Made by a program: the position numbers and the translations under genes. The notes under the pieces were generated by a model, which worked only from the letters and a program-made list of their open reading frames with translations, had not been told where the DNA came from and ran no database searches. A stretch of 64,000 bases of DNA, from NCBI GenBank assembly GCA_963702925.1, contig OY969771.1, positions 4,588,001-4,652,000 of the forward strand, written 5' to 3'. The DNA comes from CAIKMD01 sp963702925. Its GTDB lineage: Bacteria; Pseudomonadota; Alphaproteobacteria; ATCC43930; CGMCC-115725. This document shows positions 52,451 to 62,701 of the stretch, piece after piece; the first letter of the stretch is position 1; the number at the start of each line of letters is the position of its first letter.

Positions 52451-52930
52451 TCAGGCTGCCGGCGGGAAGGCGGTCGCGCGCGCGCCCATCTCGACCGCAT
52501 GGGTCCAGAAGCGCTCGAGCCGGCGGAGCGTACGGTGCGCGGAGACCAGATCGTCGGCTTGGACCACGCCCTGGCTCAGCGAGGACAGGTGACGCTCGTG
52601 CATCCGCTTCATCTTCTGGTGCAGCTCGAGTCCCTTGTCGGACAAGCGCACCCGCACCGAGCGGCGATCGTGCGAGGAGCGTTCCTGCACGATATAATTG
52701 TTCTCGAGCATCTTCTTCAGATTGTACGAGACATTGGAACCGAGATAGCACCCGCGCAGGGTCAACTCGCCGACTGTCATCTCGAGGTCGCCGATGTTGT
52801 ACAGGATCATCGCCTGCACGTTGTTGATGTCGTGAACGCTGTTGGTGTCGAGTTCGAGCTTCACCAGCTCAAGGAACTGACGATGCAAGCGTTCCACCAG
52901 GGCGATGATGTCGAGATAAGCGGACTGCAT
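52451..52930 (-). CDS. ldtR: MarR/LdtR-type winged-helix transcriptional regulator
   Basis: The 159-residue protein begins MQSAYLDIIALVERLHRQFL and contains the DNA-binding segment TVGELTLRGCYLGSNVSYNL, then KKMLENNYIV and DRRSVRVRLSDKG (the wing). This closely recalls LdtR of Rhizobiales, which controls an L,D-transpeptidase gene, so a cell-wall stress role is likely. No L,D-transpeptidase gene is in the window. It stands alone, followed by its own terminator. Confidence 0.8.
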   Translation of the reverse strand: MQSAYLDIIALVERLHRQFLELVKLELDTNSVHDINNVQAMILYNIGDLEMTVGELTLRGCYLGSNVSYNLKKMLENNYIVQERSSHDRRSVRVRLSDKGLELHQKMKRMHERHLSSLSQGVVQADDLVSAHRTLRRLERFWTHAVEMGARATAFPPAA

Positions 52931-53200
52931 GCTATCCCCATTGGGTAAGACTTGGTTCTAACTTTATCTGCTTGCGGGTTAAGGTTTGATTTAAAGCCGG
53001 AAAGACAGCGCTTTCGCCGTTCCCCGCTCTTCGCATTGGCAAATTTTTTGTTACCAAGCGACGCCTCGCCCGATGCCGGTTGCGGCCAGGCGCCGTTCCG
53101 AAGACCGGCGATGCGACCGCATCCTTCATAATGGCGAAAAGCCGTTAAACTTCGATTTTCGAGCGAGCCGTCAGAGAGCAGGACTTGACCGCACGAGCCC

Positions 53201-55516
53201 TCAATGCGGTGCGAGGATCAAGGTTCCGCCGCTACGGTCGTCGCTGAAGCTCAGATAGGTGACGTCGCGCCACGGCACCATCATGTCGCTGTAATGCGGC
53301 GACAGGACATTGCCCGACTGGCCCGGCGCGATCATGAAGCGCGCCGCGTCGGGCGACCCCATGTCGACGGTCATCCGCATGGTCGGACCGTGGACCGCCG
53401 CAAAAGGCTGCTTCTCGTCGCGCACGAGCATGGTCGCGTTGTCGATCGTGTCGTATCCGCCATCGTCGGGAAGCGCGAGCGCGAGCCAGTCGGCGATCAG
53501 CGGCAAGCGCGACCAGATCGGATGCGCGAATTCCGCCGGATGCGCGCGTCCCCAAAGCCATGAATCCATGTCGCCGCCATAGCGACGCGTCAGCTCTTCG
53601 ACCGCGCGGTCGAGCGCCGAGGCAAGTTGTTGGCCGCAGCTTTCCACCTCGGGCGTTTCGCGGTTGTCGCACCATTCCGGATGGGAGGTAAGGATGCTCT
53701 CGATCACGTCGGGGCGAAGGCCCCAATAATCTTCGAAGCTCGTGCCCAGCTTGTCGGCGAGAATTTGCCGGTTGAGCTCGCGCAGCCAAGCGACGAACAA
53801 CAAGGGCTCGACCCGGTTGCGGTCCATGCGCTGATTCCAAGCGCTAAGGCGACGCATCGCCTCGACCGCGCGTGGCGCCTCGGGCTTGGCTTTCAGCATC
53901 AGCGGCAAGAGCCGGCGGGCCATGACCGACACCGTATCGTGTTGGATCGTCGCCGCGCCGTCGGGCGATTGTAGCTTCGTCCGATCGAGCAGCTCATTAA
54001 TCCGCTCGGCGCGGTAGGGCAGCTCCCAATCGTGCGTGATCAGATAGGGATAGGAATCGGGCACGATCTTGTTGTTGGCCGCGACGAACCGGCCGCTCGG
54101 CGGATCGAAGCCGCTGGGCAGCGCATCGAATGGGATGGTGCCGGTCCAGTCGTAATCCGCGGTTTCGCCCGGCACCGGCATCGAGCCGTCCCCTTTGGCG
54201 CGGATCGGCAACCGCGCCGGCGCGAAGAAGCCGATATGGCCATCGATATCGGCGTAGACGATGTTCTGTTCGGGCGCGACCGCATTGCGGAACGCATTGC
54301 GGAAACCGTCCCAGTCGCGGGCATGCGCCGCGTCCCACAACGCTTGCGGCGTGCGGTCGTCGCCCTGAAGCCATGTCGCCGACAGCGCGAGGATCTCGCC
54401 GCCCGCCGGCGTCGTCCCCGAGCCACGATCGGAGATCACCGGCCCGTGCCTGGTTTCCCGGATCGTGATCGCGACCGGTTCGGCATCGCGTACCAGGATC
54501 CGCTCCTGGCGGGTGACGAAGGGCAGCGAGCCTCCCGGGGCGAGATAGCGGCTCGGATCATCGGGGTCGGGCTTCTCGACAAACACATCCTCGGCATCGC
54601 CACCGGTGGTCGTGAACCCCCACGCGATATGCCGGTTATGGCCCAGCACGACCATCGGCTCGCCGGCCGAGGTCACGCCCGCCAGCGTCTCGTCGGGCGT
54701 CTCGATACGCGCGAGATACCACACGCCCGGCGTCGAAAAGCCGAGATGCGTATCATTGGCGAGGAGCGGCTTGCCGGACGCCGAATGCTTGCCGTCGACC
54801 ACCCACTCATTCGAGGCCGGCTGTTGCGGCGGCAAGCCTTCCAGCGTCTGATCAAGTCGGCCGAGTACTACCGGCGCGTCCGCCGCATAGTCGGGGAAGA
54901 GCACGGCGAGCTCCTCGGGCTTCAAATGCTGCGCGAGCCGGGAGCGCAGCAGCTCGAAGCGGTAATTGCCGGTGAGCTGCAGATCCATGAATTTGCCCCA
55001 AACCAAGGAATTGGCGGGCGTCCAAGGCTCGGGACGAACGTCCAACAGGACATATTCCGGCGGTAGGGCGCCGCGGCGGCTTACGAGAAAAGCATTGACC
55101 CCGGCGGCATAGGCATCGAACACCGCGCGCAGCTCCGGCGAGAGCAGCGCGTATTGCGCGGCGGCGGCACGGTAAAGACCGAGGACGCGGATCGAGCGGT
55201 CGGTTTCGACCGCGGCGGCGCCGAACCACTCGGCGAGCCGGCCGGCGCCGTAGTGCCGCATCAGGTCCATTTGGAAGAGCCGGTCCTGGGCATGGACGAA
55301 GCCCAAGCCGAAAGCGGCATCGCGATCGTTCTGCGCCGCGATCGTGGGAACGCCGCCGGCATCGCGGGTGATGCGTAGCTCGGCCGTCAGCCCCGGCAGA
55401 GTCATCCGGCCTTCGGTGACCGGCAGGGACGAGCGCAGCCACAGGTAAGTCCCTGCCGCGCCCATCAGGGCAAGAGCAACGAGAATCAAAAGCAGCCGAC
55501 CAACCATGCGCGACAT
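53201..55516 (-). CDS. Penicillin-acylase family N-terminal-nucleophile hydrolase
   Basis: The 771-residue protein starts with one membrane segment or signal anchor (about 5-25). It is made as a precursor: the alpha part (30-230), a spacer, and the beta part beginning at Ser235 in PASNEWVVDG, the nucleophile exposed by self-cleavage. GHNRHIAWGFTTTGGDAEDV and HGPVISDRG follow as in the family. Such enzymes cleave amides including penicillins and acyl-homoserine lactones; the substrate here is not known. A gap of 270 bp separates it from ldtR. Confidence 0.9.
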   Translation of the reverse strand: MSRMVGRLLLILVALALMGAAGTYLWLRSSLPVTEGRMTLPGLTAELRITRDAGGVPTIAAQNDRDAAFGLGFVHAQDRLFQMDLMRHYGAGRLAEWFGAAAVETDRSIRVLGLYRAAAAQYALLSPELRAVFDAYAAGVNAFLVSRRGALPPEYVLLDVRPEPWTPANSLVWGKFMDLQLTGNYRFELLRSRLAQHLKPEELAVLFPDYAADAPVVLGRLDQTLEGLPPQQPASNEWVVDGKHSASGKPLLANDTHLGFSTPGVWYLARIETPDETLAGVTSAGEPMVVLGHNRHIAWGFTTTGGDAEDVFVEKPDPDDPSRYLAPGGSLPFVTRQERILVRDAEPVAITIRETRHGPVISDRGSGTTPAGGEILALSATWLQGDDRTPQALWDAAHARDWDGFRNAFRNAVAPEQNIVYADIDGHIGFFAPARLPIRAKGDGSMPVPGETADYDWTGTIPFDALPSGFDPPSGRFVAANNKIVPDSYPYLITHDWELPYRAERINELLDRTKLQSPDGAATIQHDTVSVMARRLLPLMLKAKPEAPRAVEAMRRLSAWNQRMDRNRVEPLLFVAWLRELNRQILADKLGTSFEDYWGLRPDVIESILTSHPEWCDNRETPEVESCGQQLASALDRAVEELTRRYGGDMDSWLWGRAHPAEFAHPIWSRLPLIADWLALALPDDGGYDTIDNATMLVRDEKQPFAAVHGPTMRMTVDMGSPDAARFMIAPGQSGNVLSPHYSDMMVPWRDVTYLSFSDDRSGGTLILAPH

Positions 55517-55582
55517 CGGGCGGCAGTCTATACGCTGGCCCTAGCCCTGCGCTATTCTCGGGTCGAATCGCAGGAGGCGCAC

Positions 55583-56473
55583 ATGGCGCTTACCGCCCAG
55601 CCGCTACACGAATTGTTCGCGGCCCGGATCACCGGCCTCGATCCGCGCCGAGCTCTGACCGAAGCCGAGACCGCAGAGGCAATCCGGCTGATGGATCGCT
55701 ACGCGGTTTGCGTCTATCCCAATGCCGAGCCGCTCAGCAACGATCAGCACATCGCCTTCAGCCGGCATTTCGGCCCGATGCAACGCGGCCGCGTCTTGAC
55801 CGTGACCGGCCGGAAGGAGCAACTCGCCGCGTGGCCAGAGCTGGTCGATGTCGGGAATCTCGATCCCGAGGGCAAGATCCAGCCGCCCGACAGTCGCGCC
55901 CGAGCCTTCAATAATGGCAATCGGCTGTGGCACACCGACATGTCGTTTCACCCCAATCGCGCGACCTATTCGCTGCTCAACGCACATGTCATTCCGCCAG
56001 CCGAGGGCGACACGGAGTTCGCCGATTTGCGCGCCGCCTATGACGCCTTGCCGGAGCGGACAAAGGCCAAAATCGAACCCCTGATCGCGTCGCATTCGAT
56101 CTGGCATTCGCGCGTGCTGTCGGGGTTTCCGGAACCGACGCCGGAAGAGATCGAGTCGCGCCCGCCCGCCGAGCATCGCATCGTGCACGTGCATCCGACC
56201 TCTGGCCGGAAGACGCTCTATCTTGCCTCGCACGCCTCGCACGTCATCGGCATGCCGGTCGATGAAGGCCGCGCCTTGCTACGCGAGCTCACGGAATTCG
56301 CGACCCAAAAGCGCTTCGTCTATCGCCATCGCTGGACGGCGGGCGACATCGTCATCTGGGACAATCGCTGCACCATGCATCGCGCGACGCCGTTCGAGGA
56401 TTTAACCTATCCCCGCGACATGCGCCGCACCACCTGCCGCGAGCGCGCGATCGTCGAACCCTTCATGCACTGA
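55583..56473 (+). CDS. TauD/TfdA-family Fe(II)/2-oxoglutarate dioxygenase
   Basis: The 296-residue enzyme has the iron triad: His117 and Asp119 in RLWHTDMSFHP, and His266 in NRCTMHRATPF, with the 2-oxoglutarate-binding Arg in the following YPRDMRRTT stretch. It resembles alpha-ketoglutarate-dependent 2,4-D/taurine dioxygenases, but the substrate is not clear. It begins HELFAARITGLDPRRALT, typical of the TfdA side. The gene ends in a hairpin shared with the convergent bdhA. Confidence 0.88.
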   Translation: MALTAQPLHELFAARITGLDPRRALTEAETAEAIRLMDRYAVCVYPNAEPLSNDQHIAFSRHFGPMQRGRVLTVTGRKEQLAAWPELVDVGNLDPEGKIQPPDSRARAFNNGNRLWHTDMSFHPNRATYSLLNAHVIPPAEGDTEFADLRAAYDALPERTKAKIEPLIASHSIWHSRVLSGFPEPTPEEIESRPPAEHRIVHVHPTSGRKTLYLASHASHVIGMPVDEGRALLRELTEFATQKRFVYRHRWTAGDIVIWDNRCTMHRATPFEDLTYPRDMRRTTCRERAIVEPFMH

Positions 56474-56500
56474 GCGCGCCTTGCGCGCTTACTGCATGAA
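56462..56500. terminator. Long bidirectional hairpin between convergent TauD-type gene and bdhA
   Basis: TTCATGCA at 56462-56469 pairs with TGCATGAA at 56493-56500; inside them AGCGCGC pairs with GCGCGCT around a CTT loop. With one mismatch the stem is about 18 bp. Both stop codons (56471-56473 and 56489-56491) lie in it, and the last codons of the two genes (Phe-Met-His and Phe-Met-Gln) form the outer arms. No long T-tract is present. Confidence 0.6.
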
Positions 56501-57271
56501 CCAGCCGTGACTGACGACGAGCGACTGGCCGCTCAGGGCATTGGTCTCGAACGCGGCGAAGAACAACGCGACATTGGCGACGTCCTGCACGGTGGTGAAC
56601 TCGCCATCCACCGTCTCCTTGAGCATCACGTTCTTTATGACGTCCGCCTCGGAAATGCCGAGCTCTTTCGCCTGCTCGGGGATTTGCTTTTCGACCAGCG
56701 GCGTGCGCACGAAGCCGGGGCAGATCACATTGGCCCGCACGCCGTGCTTCGCGCCTTCCTTTGCCACCACCTTTGCCAGACCGATCAGCCCGTGCTTCGC
56801 GGTCACATAGGGTGCTTTCAGGACCGACGCTTCCTTGGAATGCACCGAGCCCATATAGATGATGCTGCCGCCGCGCCCTTGCTTGTACATCTGACGCAAC
56901 GCCGCGCGTGTCGTCAGGAACGCGCCGTCGAGATGGATCGCGAGCAGCTGCTTCCATTTCGCGAATTCGAAACTGTCGAGCGGCTCGACGATCTGGACAC
57001 CGGCATTGCTGACCAGGATGTCGATGCCGCCGAACGCCGCGATCGCCTTGGCCATGCCCGCTTCGACGCTCTCCTCGCTCGTCACATCCATCGCGACGCC
57101 GATCGCCTGGGCGCCGCCGGCCTTGAACTCGTCGGCCGCCGCATCCGCGCCTTTCGCGTTGAGATCCGCGATCACGATCTTCGCGCCTTCCCGCGCATAG
57201 GTCGTCGCAATCTCCTTGCCGATACCGCTCGCCGCACCGGTTATGACCGCCACCTTGTTCTGAAGCTGCAT
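56489..57271 (-). CDS. bdhA: 3-Hydroxybutyrate dehydrogenase
   Basis: BdhA oxidises 3-hydroxybutyrate, the monomer of PHB, to acetoacetate with NAD. The 260-residue short-chain dehydrogenase has the cofactor motif TGAASGIG at 11-18, NAG in SNAGVQIVEPL, the catalytic Ser in YMGSVHS and YVTAKHG with Tyr and Lys. The C-terminal QSLVVSHGWFMQ is characteristic of the enzyme. The ATG at 57271 begins MQLQNKVAVITG. It lies 26 bases after the patatin-like gene, likely its operon partner. Confidence 0.92.
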   Translation of the reverse strand: MQLQNKVAVITGAASGIGKEIATTYAREGAKIVIADLNAKGADAAADEFKAGGAQAIGVAMDVTSEESVEAGMAKAIAAFGGIDILVSNAGVQIVEPLDSFEFAKWKQLLAIHLDGAFLTTRAALRQMYKQGRGGSIIYMGSVHSKEASVLKAPYVTAKHGLIGLAKVVAKEGAKHGVRANVICPGFVRTPLVEKQIPEQAKELGISEADVIKNVMLKETVDGEFTTVQDVANVALFFAAFETNALSGQSLVVSHGWFMQ

Positions 57272-57297
57272 GCTGGTCTCCTTTTCGCTCGAGGGAT

Positions 57298-58473
57298 TCA
57301 CCTGCCGCCGGCGGCGGCGATGTCGAAAGTCGCGACGCCCTCATGAAGAGGCGGCCAACTCAAAGCTTCGGGATGATGCAAGGTACGGATCGTATCCTCA
57401 TAACCGGCCCGCCAATGGTCTTCCATGCTGTGACGCGAGAATTCGTAATCCTTGGAATCGCCTTCATAGCCGTGCGTGCGATAGATCAGATGCACGATAC
57501 GATAGACTTTCCCGTCGGCGAATTTCTGCAGCTCGCGTGCCTCGCGCGATTCCTTGACGTCGTCCGGCAGTTTTTCGAGGATTTGCGCGGCGAGACAGCG
57601 AACGTGCTGGATCGTGCGGAATTGATCGGTGTTTTCGCGCGTGCGGCTCGAATATTGGATCTCTTTCTGGCGCGTGTTCACTTCCGCGAGATTGCGCGGG
57701 AATCGGCCGCGCGCGCTCCAGAGATCGACTTCGAAGGCAAGCGTGTCCTGGCGCGGACCGCATTCGAGCACCCATTGCAGGGGCGTGTTCGACACCAGAC
57801 CGCCATCCCAATAATGCGCGCCGTCGATTTCGACCGGCGGCAGGCCGGGCGGCAACGCACCGCTGGCAAGCACATGATCCGGCGTAATGCGATGAGTCGT
57901 GCGATCGAAATAGACGAAATTGCCGCTCGTGACGTTGACCGCGCCCACGCTCAAACGGGTGTCGCCTTCATTGATGCGGTCGAAATCGACCAGGGTCTCC
58001 AAGGTGGAACGGAGCGGTCTGGTGTCGTAATAGCTGATCGCTTCGGGGCTGCCGGAAGGGCTCAGCCAGGCCGGCACGGCGCGCGGCAAAAAAACTCCCG
58101 GGACGCCCGCCGAAAGCGAGAGCATCGCGCTGAGCTCGTTGAAGTATTTGCGCGGCACTCCGTCCTTGAGGAAAACGCCGCCCAGCTCGGCGGTGGATTG
58201 CAGAAGAGGGTTGGCGGTGGCGCCTTCCCAAAAGGCGCGCAGCTTCGTAACCCGTTCAGCCGGCGGATTTCCGGCGATGATCGCCGCGTTGATCGCGCCG
58301 ATCGAAATACCGGCAACCCAATTCGGATGAAGGTCCGCTTCGGCGAGCGCCTGATAGGCCCCGGCCTGATAGGCACCAAGCGCGCCGCCGCCTTGGAGCA
58401 GAAGAACGATGCAATCGAAAGATGGCCGCGGCAGACTGCGAAGGACGGACCCTGCCCTTTCCTCGTCCACCAT
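57298..58473 (-). CDS. Patatin-like phospholipase family protein
   Basis: The 391-residue protein has the patatin domain with the oxyanion motif GGGALGAYQAG at 28-38, Ser57 in GISIG and Asp223 in YWDGGL, forming the Ser-Asp dyad. The C-terminal 120 residues (DUF3734 pattern) are rich in charged residues. Such proteins are often encoded with bdhA in alphaproteobacteria, so a role in polyester or lipid breakdown is likely. There is no signal peptide, so it acts in the cytoplasm. Confidence 0.9.
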   Translation of the reverse strand: MVDEERAGSVLRSLPRPSFDCIVLLLQGGGALGAYQAGAYQALAEADLHPNWVAGISIGAINAAIIAGNPPAERVTKLRAFWEGATANPLLQSTAELGGVFLKDGVPRKYFNELSAMLSLSAGVPGVFLPRAVPAWLSPSGSPEAISYYDTRPLRSTLETLVDFDRINEGDTRLSVGAVNVTSGNFVYFDRTTHRITPDHVLASGALPPGLPPVEIDGAHYWDGGLVSNTPLQWVLECGPRQDTLAFEVDLWSARGRFPRNLAEVNTRQKEIQYSSRTRENTDQFRTIQHVRCLAAQILEKLPDDVKESREARELQKFADGKVYRIVHLIYRTHGYEGDSKDYEFSRHSMEDHWRAGYEDTIRTLHHPEALSWPPLHEGVATFDIAAAGGR

Positions 58474-58580
58474 GCCACCTCTGAATCTAACGCGCGAAAA
58501 TCTTGCGCCCTAATTTGCAAGATAAGGCTGCTCGCGCCCAGCGCCAATCGGTGGCTGATTAAATATCCGACAGCTTGGCG

Positions 58581-59735
58581 CTAGCCGAGCCCCAGCTCCT
58601 TGAGGATGGCGGCGCGGTCGGCATCGAGATCGGGCGCCGGATCGCGGGTCGGCGGATCATCGAAAGCCGACATCTTCAACGGGTTGCCCGAGAGTTTCAG
58701 CGTCGCTCCACTCGGATCGGGAACCGAAATCAGCATGTTGCGTGCGGCGACCTGGGGGTGGGCCAAAGCCTGGGCGATGTTGTTGATCGGCCCGCACGGG
58801 ATGCCCGCTTTGCCAAGGATCGCGAGCCATTGCGCGGTCGTCTTCGTCGCCAATATCGCCTCGATCTCGTCCTGGAGCCGGGGCTGATGCTTCAGGCGCA
58901 TCGCGTTGGTCTTGTAGTCCGGATTCCCGGCCATCTCGGGTCGGCCGAGCGCGTCGGCCAATTTCACGAACAACCCGTCATTGCCGGCTGAGATCACGAT
59001 ATTGCCGTCGCCGGTACGGAAGGCCTGGAACGGCGTGATCGTGGGATGGCGCGCGCCCAGCGGTCCAGGAATTTCACCCTCGACCGTGTAGCGCATAACG
59101 GCATTTTCGAGGAGCGCGAGCTGGCAATCGAACATGCCGATATCGATTTTGGTCGATTCGCCGGTCTTAAGGCGATGGACGAGCGCAGCATTGACGGCGA
59201 TCGCCGTGTAAAGCCCGGCGCCAATATCGCCGATCGACATACCGACCCGCGCCGGAGGCTGGCCGGGATAGCCGGTGATGCTCATCATCCCGCCCAGGCC
59301 CTGCACCACCATGTCATAGGCGGGGTCTTTGGAATTGGGACCGGTATGGCCAAAGCCCGACGCGCAAGCATAGATCAACTTGGGGTAGCGCGGGTGCAAT
59401 ATCTCCCAGCCATAGCCCAGCTTTTCCATCGTGCCGGGACGGAAATTCTCCACCAGCACATCGGCTTTTTCGAGCAGCTTCTCGAAGATGCGCTTGTCGC
59501 CTTCGGCTTTCAGGTCGAGCGCGATCGACTGCTTGCCGCGATTGACCGACGCGAAATAGGTCGAGCGGCCTTTGATGAAAGGCCCGTATTCGCGCGCATC
59601 GTCGCCCTTTCCCGGCGGCTCGACCTTGATCACGCGTGCGCCGAGCTCGGCCATCAGCATGGTGCAATAGGGGCCCGCGAGAATGCGCGAGAGGTCGACG
59701 ACGGTAATTCCGGAAAGCGGCCCGCGAACGGCCAT
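58581..59735 (-). CDS. CaiB/BaiF family CoA-transferase (class III)
   Basis: The 384-residue enzyme transfers CoA between acids. The catalytic Asp170 is in VGMSIGDIGAGLYTA, and the N-terminal LSRILAGPYCTMLMAELGA and VIKVEPPGKGDDAREYGPF are typical. The acid substrate cannot be named; homologues of the glutarate CoA-transferase SUGCT have this pattern, and gcdH is in the window. The ATG at 59735 is preceded by AGGGAG; the longer frame upstream overlaps the divergent hydrolase gene. Confidence 0.9.
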   Translation of the reverse strand: MAVRGPLSGITVVDLSRILAGPYCTMLMAELGARVIKVEPPGKGDDAREYGPFIKGRSTYFASVNRGKQSIALDLKAEGDKRIFEKLLEKADVLVENFRPGTMEKLGYGWEILHPRYPKLIYACASGFGHTGPNSKDPAYDMVVQGLGGMMSITGYPGQPPARVGMSIGDIGAGLYTAIAVNAALVHRLKTGESTKIDIGMFDCQLALLENAVMRYTVEGEIPGPLGARHPTITPFQAFRTGDGNIVISAGNDGLFVKLADALGRPEMAGNPDYKTNAMRLKHQPRLQDEIEAILATKTTAQWLAILGKAGIPCGPINNIAQALAHPQVAARNMLISVPDPSGATLKLSGNPLKMSAFDDPPTRDPAPDLDADRAAILKELGLG

Positions 59736-59833
59736 GTTGCTGCGCTCCCTTGGGGATTTGCGCCTCGTCTTAGCCGAGACCGCATGCTGCGGCAACGCTT
59801 GATCGCCGCCCCGGCTTGGGCAATCGTGAGAGC

Positions 59834-60676
59834 ATGATCGAGCGCAGCCTCTCCTGCATCGGGCCGCACGGCTTCCACCGTCTCGCTTATTGCGAATGGC
59901 CGGGACCGATCGGCGCACCAACCTTACTGTGCGTGCATGGCCTCACGCGCAATGCGCGCGACTTCGACATACTGGCCAGCGCTCTTTCCGCCCATTATCG
60001 CGTGATCTGCCCCGACATGCCGGGCCGCGGCGCGAGCGATTGGCTGAAGGAGCCCGACGACTACGCCTACTCTCTCTACATTGCCGACTTGGTCGCGCTC
60101 GTCGCGCGGCTCGATGTCGACAGCGTCGATTGGGTGGGAACCTCAATGGGCGGTATCGTCGGCATGCTGTTCGCGGCGCTGCCCGGCGCGCCGCTGCGCC
60201 GCCTCGTCGTCAACGACGTCGGCGCCTACATCCCGAAACAGCCGCTCGAGCGCATCGCCGCCTATATCGGGCGCGACCCGAGCTTTCCCGATCTGGCGGC
60301 GCTCGAAACCGGGCTGCGCGCAATTCACGCGCCTTTCGGCCCGTTGAGCGATGCCCAATGGCGCCACTTGGCCACCCACTCGTGGCGGCGCAAACCGGAT
60401 GGAAGCTTGGGCCTCGCCTATGATCCCAAGATCGCCGAGCGCTTCAAGCATGCACCGATCGTGGACGTCGATTTGTGGCAGAGCTGGGACGCGATACGCT
60501 GCGACGTGCTCATCTTGCGCGGCGCCCAATCCGACATCCTTCGCCGCGGCGACGCGGAGGCAATGACCCTGCGCGGTCCGCATGCCCGCCTGGTCGAGTT
60601 TCCCGGAATCGGCCACGCGCCTGCGTTGATGGAAGACGACCAGATCGCCTTCATCCGCGATTTCCTGCTTGGATGA
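59834..60676 (+). CDS. Alpha/beta hydrolase
   Basis: The 280-residue soluble protein has the alpha/beta-hydrolase core: VHGLTRNARDF (oxyanion), the nucleophile Ser104 in GTSMGG and a C-terminal GIGHAPALM with the His. DMPGRGASDW follows strand 4 as in the haloalkane-dehalogenase/esterase clade. The substrate is unknown. The ATG at 59834 is preferred; a GTG or ATG upstream would add six residues. Its stop overlaps the start of the RlmM-like gene. Confidence 0.82.
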   Translation: MIERSLSCIGPHGFHRLAYCEWPGPIGAPTLLCVHGLTRNARDFDILASALSAHYRVICPDMPGRGASDWLKEPDDYAYSLYIADLVALVARLDVDSVDWVGTSMGGIVGMLFAALPGAPLRRLVVNDVGAYIPKQPLERIAAYIGRDPSFPDLAALETGLRAIHAPFGPLSDAQWRHLATHSWRRKPDGSLGLAYDPKIAERFKHAPIVDVDLWQSWDAIRCDVLILRGAQSDILRRGDAEAMTLRGPHARLVEFPGIGHAPALMEDDQIAFIRDFLLG

Positions 60677-61563
60677 ATTGACGGGCTATCTTGCGCCCGA
60701 AGGCTTTGTCGCCGAGTTGCAACACGAGCTTGGCGCCGACGCGCAAGAGACCTTCGGCCGGCTAGTGCTGGCGCCGGGACCGCAGCGCCCCGCCGCTTGG
60801 GTTGCCAATCTGTGGCATGAGCCGCAGCGTCTTTCGATCGCCTCGATCGGCGACGCTGCCAAGCAGCTGCGCGCCATCCAGCGCAACTGGGCACTCTACT
60901 CCTTCGCGCATCATCGCCGCGCCGCGCTGATCGCGGAGAAACTGCCCAAAGTGTCGGCAAAGCCGTTGCGCTTCGGTGACGCGGCGCCAACGGCGGCGCT
61001 CGGCTCCTGGACGCTGATCGACCCGCAGACCATCGTCGCGTCGCCTCATTGCTCGAGCCCATTTCCGAATGGCGAGCCGCACTTTGTCGAAGACCGAACC
61101 GCACCGCCGAGCCGCGCTTATCTCAAGCTGTGGGAGGTCTTTACGCTTCTCGGCAAGCGCCCGGCCCCGGGCGAATTATGCCTCGATCTGGGCGCGGCGC
61201 CGGGCGGATGGAGCTGGGTGTTGGCGCAGCTTGGCGCACGGGTCATCGCCGTCGACAAGGCCGCGCTCGAGCCGCGCATCGCGGCACTGCCCAATGTTGA
61301 GCTTCGACGCGAAAGCGCTTTCGCGCTCGATCCGCAAGCGGTCGGACCGGTCGACTGGCTCTGCTCGGATGTGGTGTGCTACCCGAAACGCCTCTATGCC
61401 TTGGTCGAGCGTTTCCTCGCCGCGGGCACGGTGCACAACTTCGTCTGCACGATCAAGTTTCAAGGCGCCACGGATTTCGAAACCCAGGCACGCTTCGCCG
61501 CGGTCCCGGGCGCGCGGCTCATGCATCTCCACCACAACAAGCACGAGCTGACTTGGGTGAGGC

Positions 61564-61577
<14 letters not shown>
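60669..61577 (+). CDS. FtsJ-type rRNA ribose methyltransferase, RlmM-like
   Basis: The 302-residue protein has an RlmM-like N-terminal part and a Rossmann methyltransferase domain: LCLDLGAAPGGWSWVLAQLG (SAM motif) and a likely catalytic set Asp in DWLCSDVV, Lys in CTIKFQ and Glu in KHELTWVR. RlmM methylates the 2'-O of C2498 in 23S rRNA. The start is a TTG that overlaps the hydrolase stop; this unusual start fits the coupling of the two genes. Its stop overlaps the hemB end on the other strand by 14 bases. Confidence 0.85.
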
Positions 61578-62577
<1,000 letters not shown>

Positions 62578-62701
62578 GGAGATACGCCTCGATCTGAATG
62601 GGGAAAAACCTACCGATGATAGGCAGGAAATGCCCCTCGTGAAAGAAAATCTTAACGCCGCTCCCGCAAGTTAGCTTGGTTGCGGAAGGTCCGGTCCAGG
62701 T

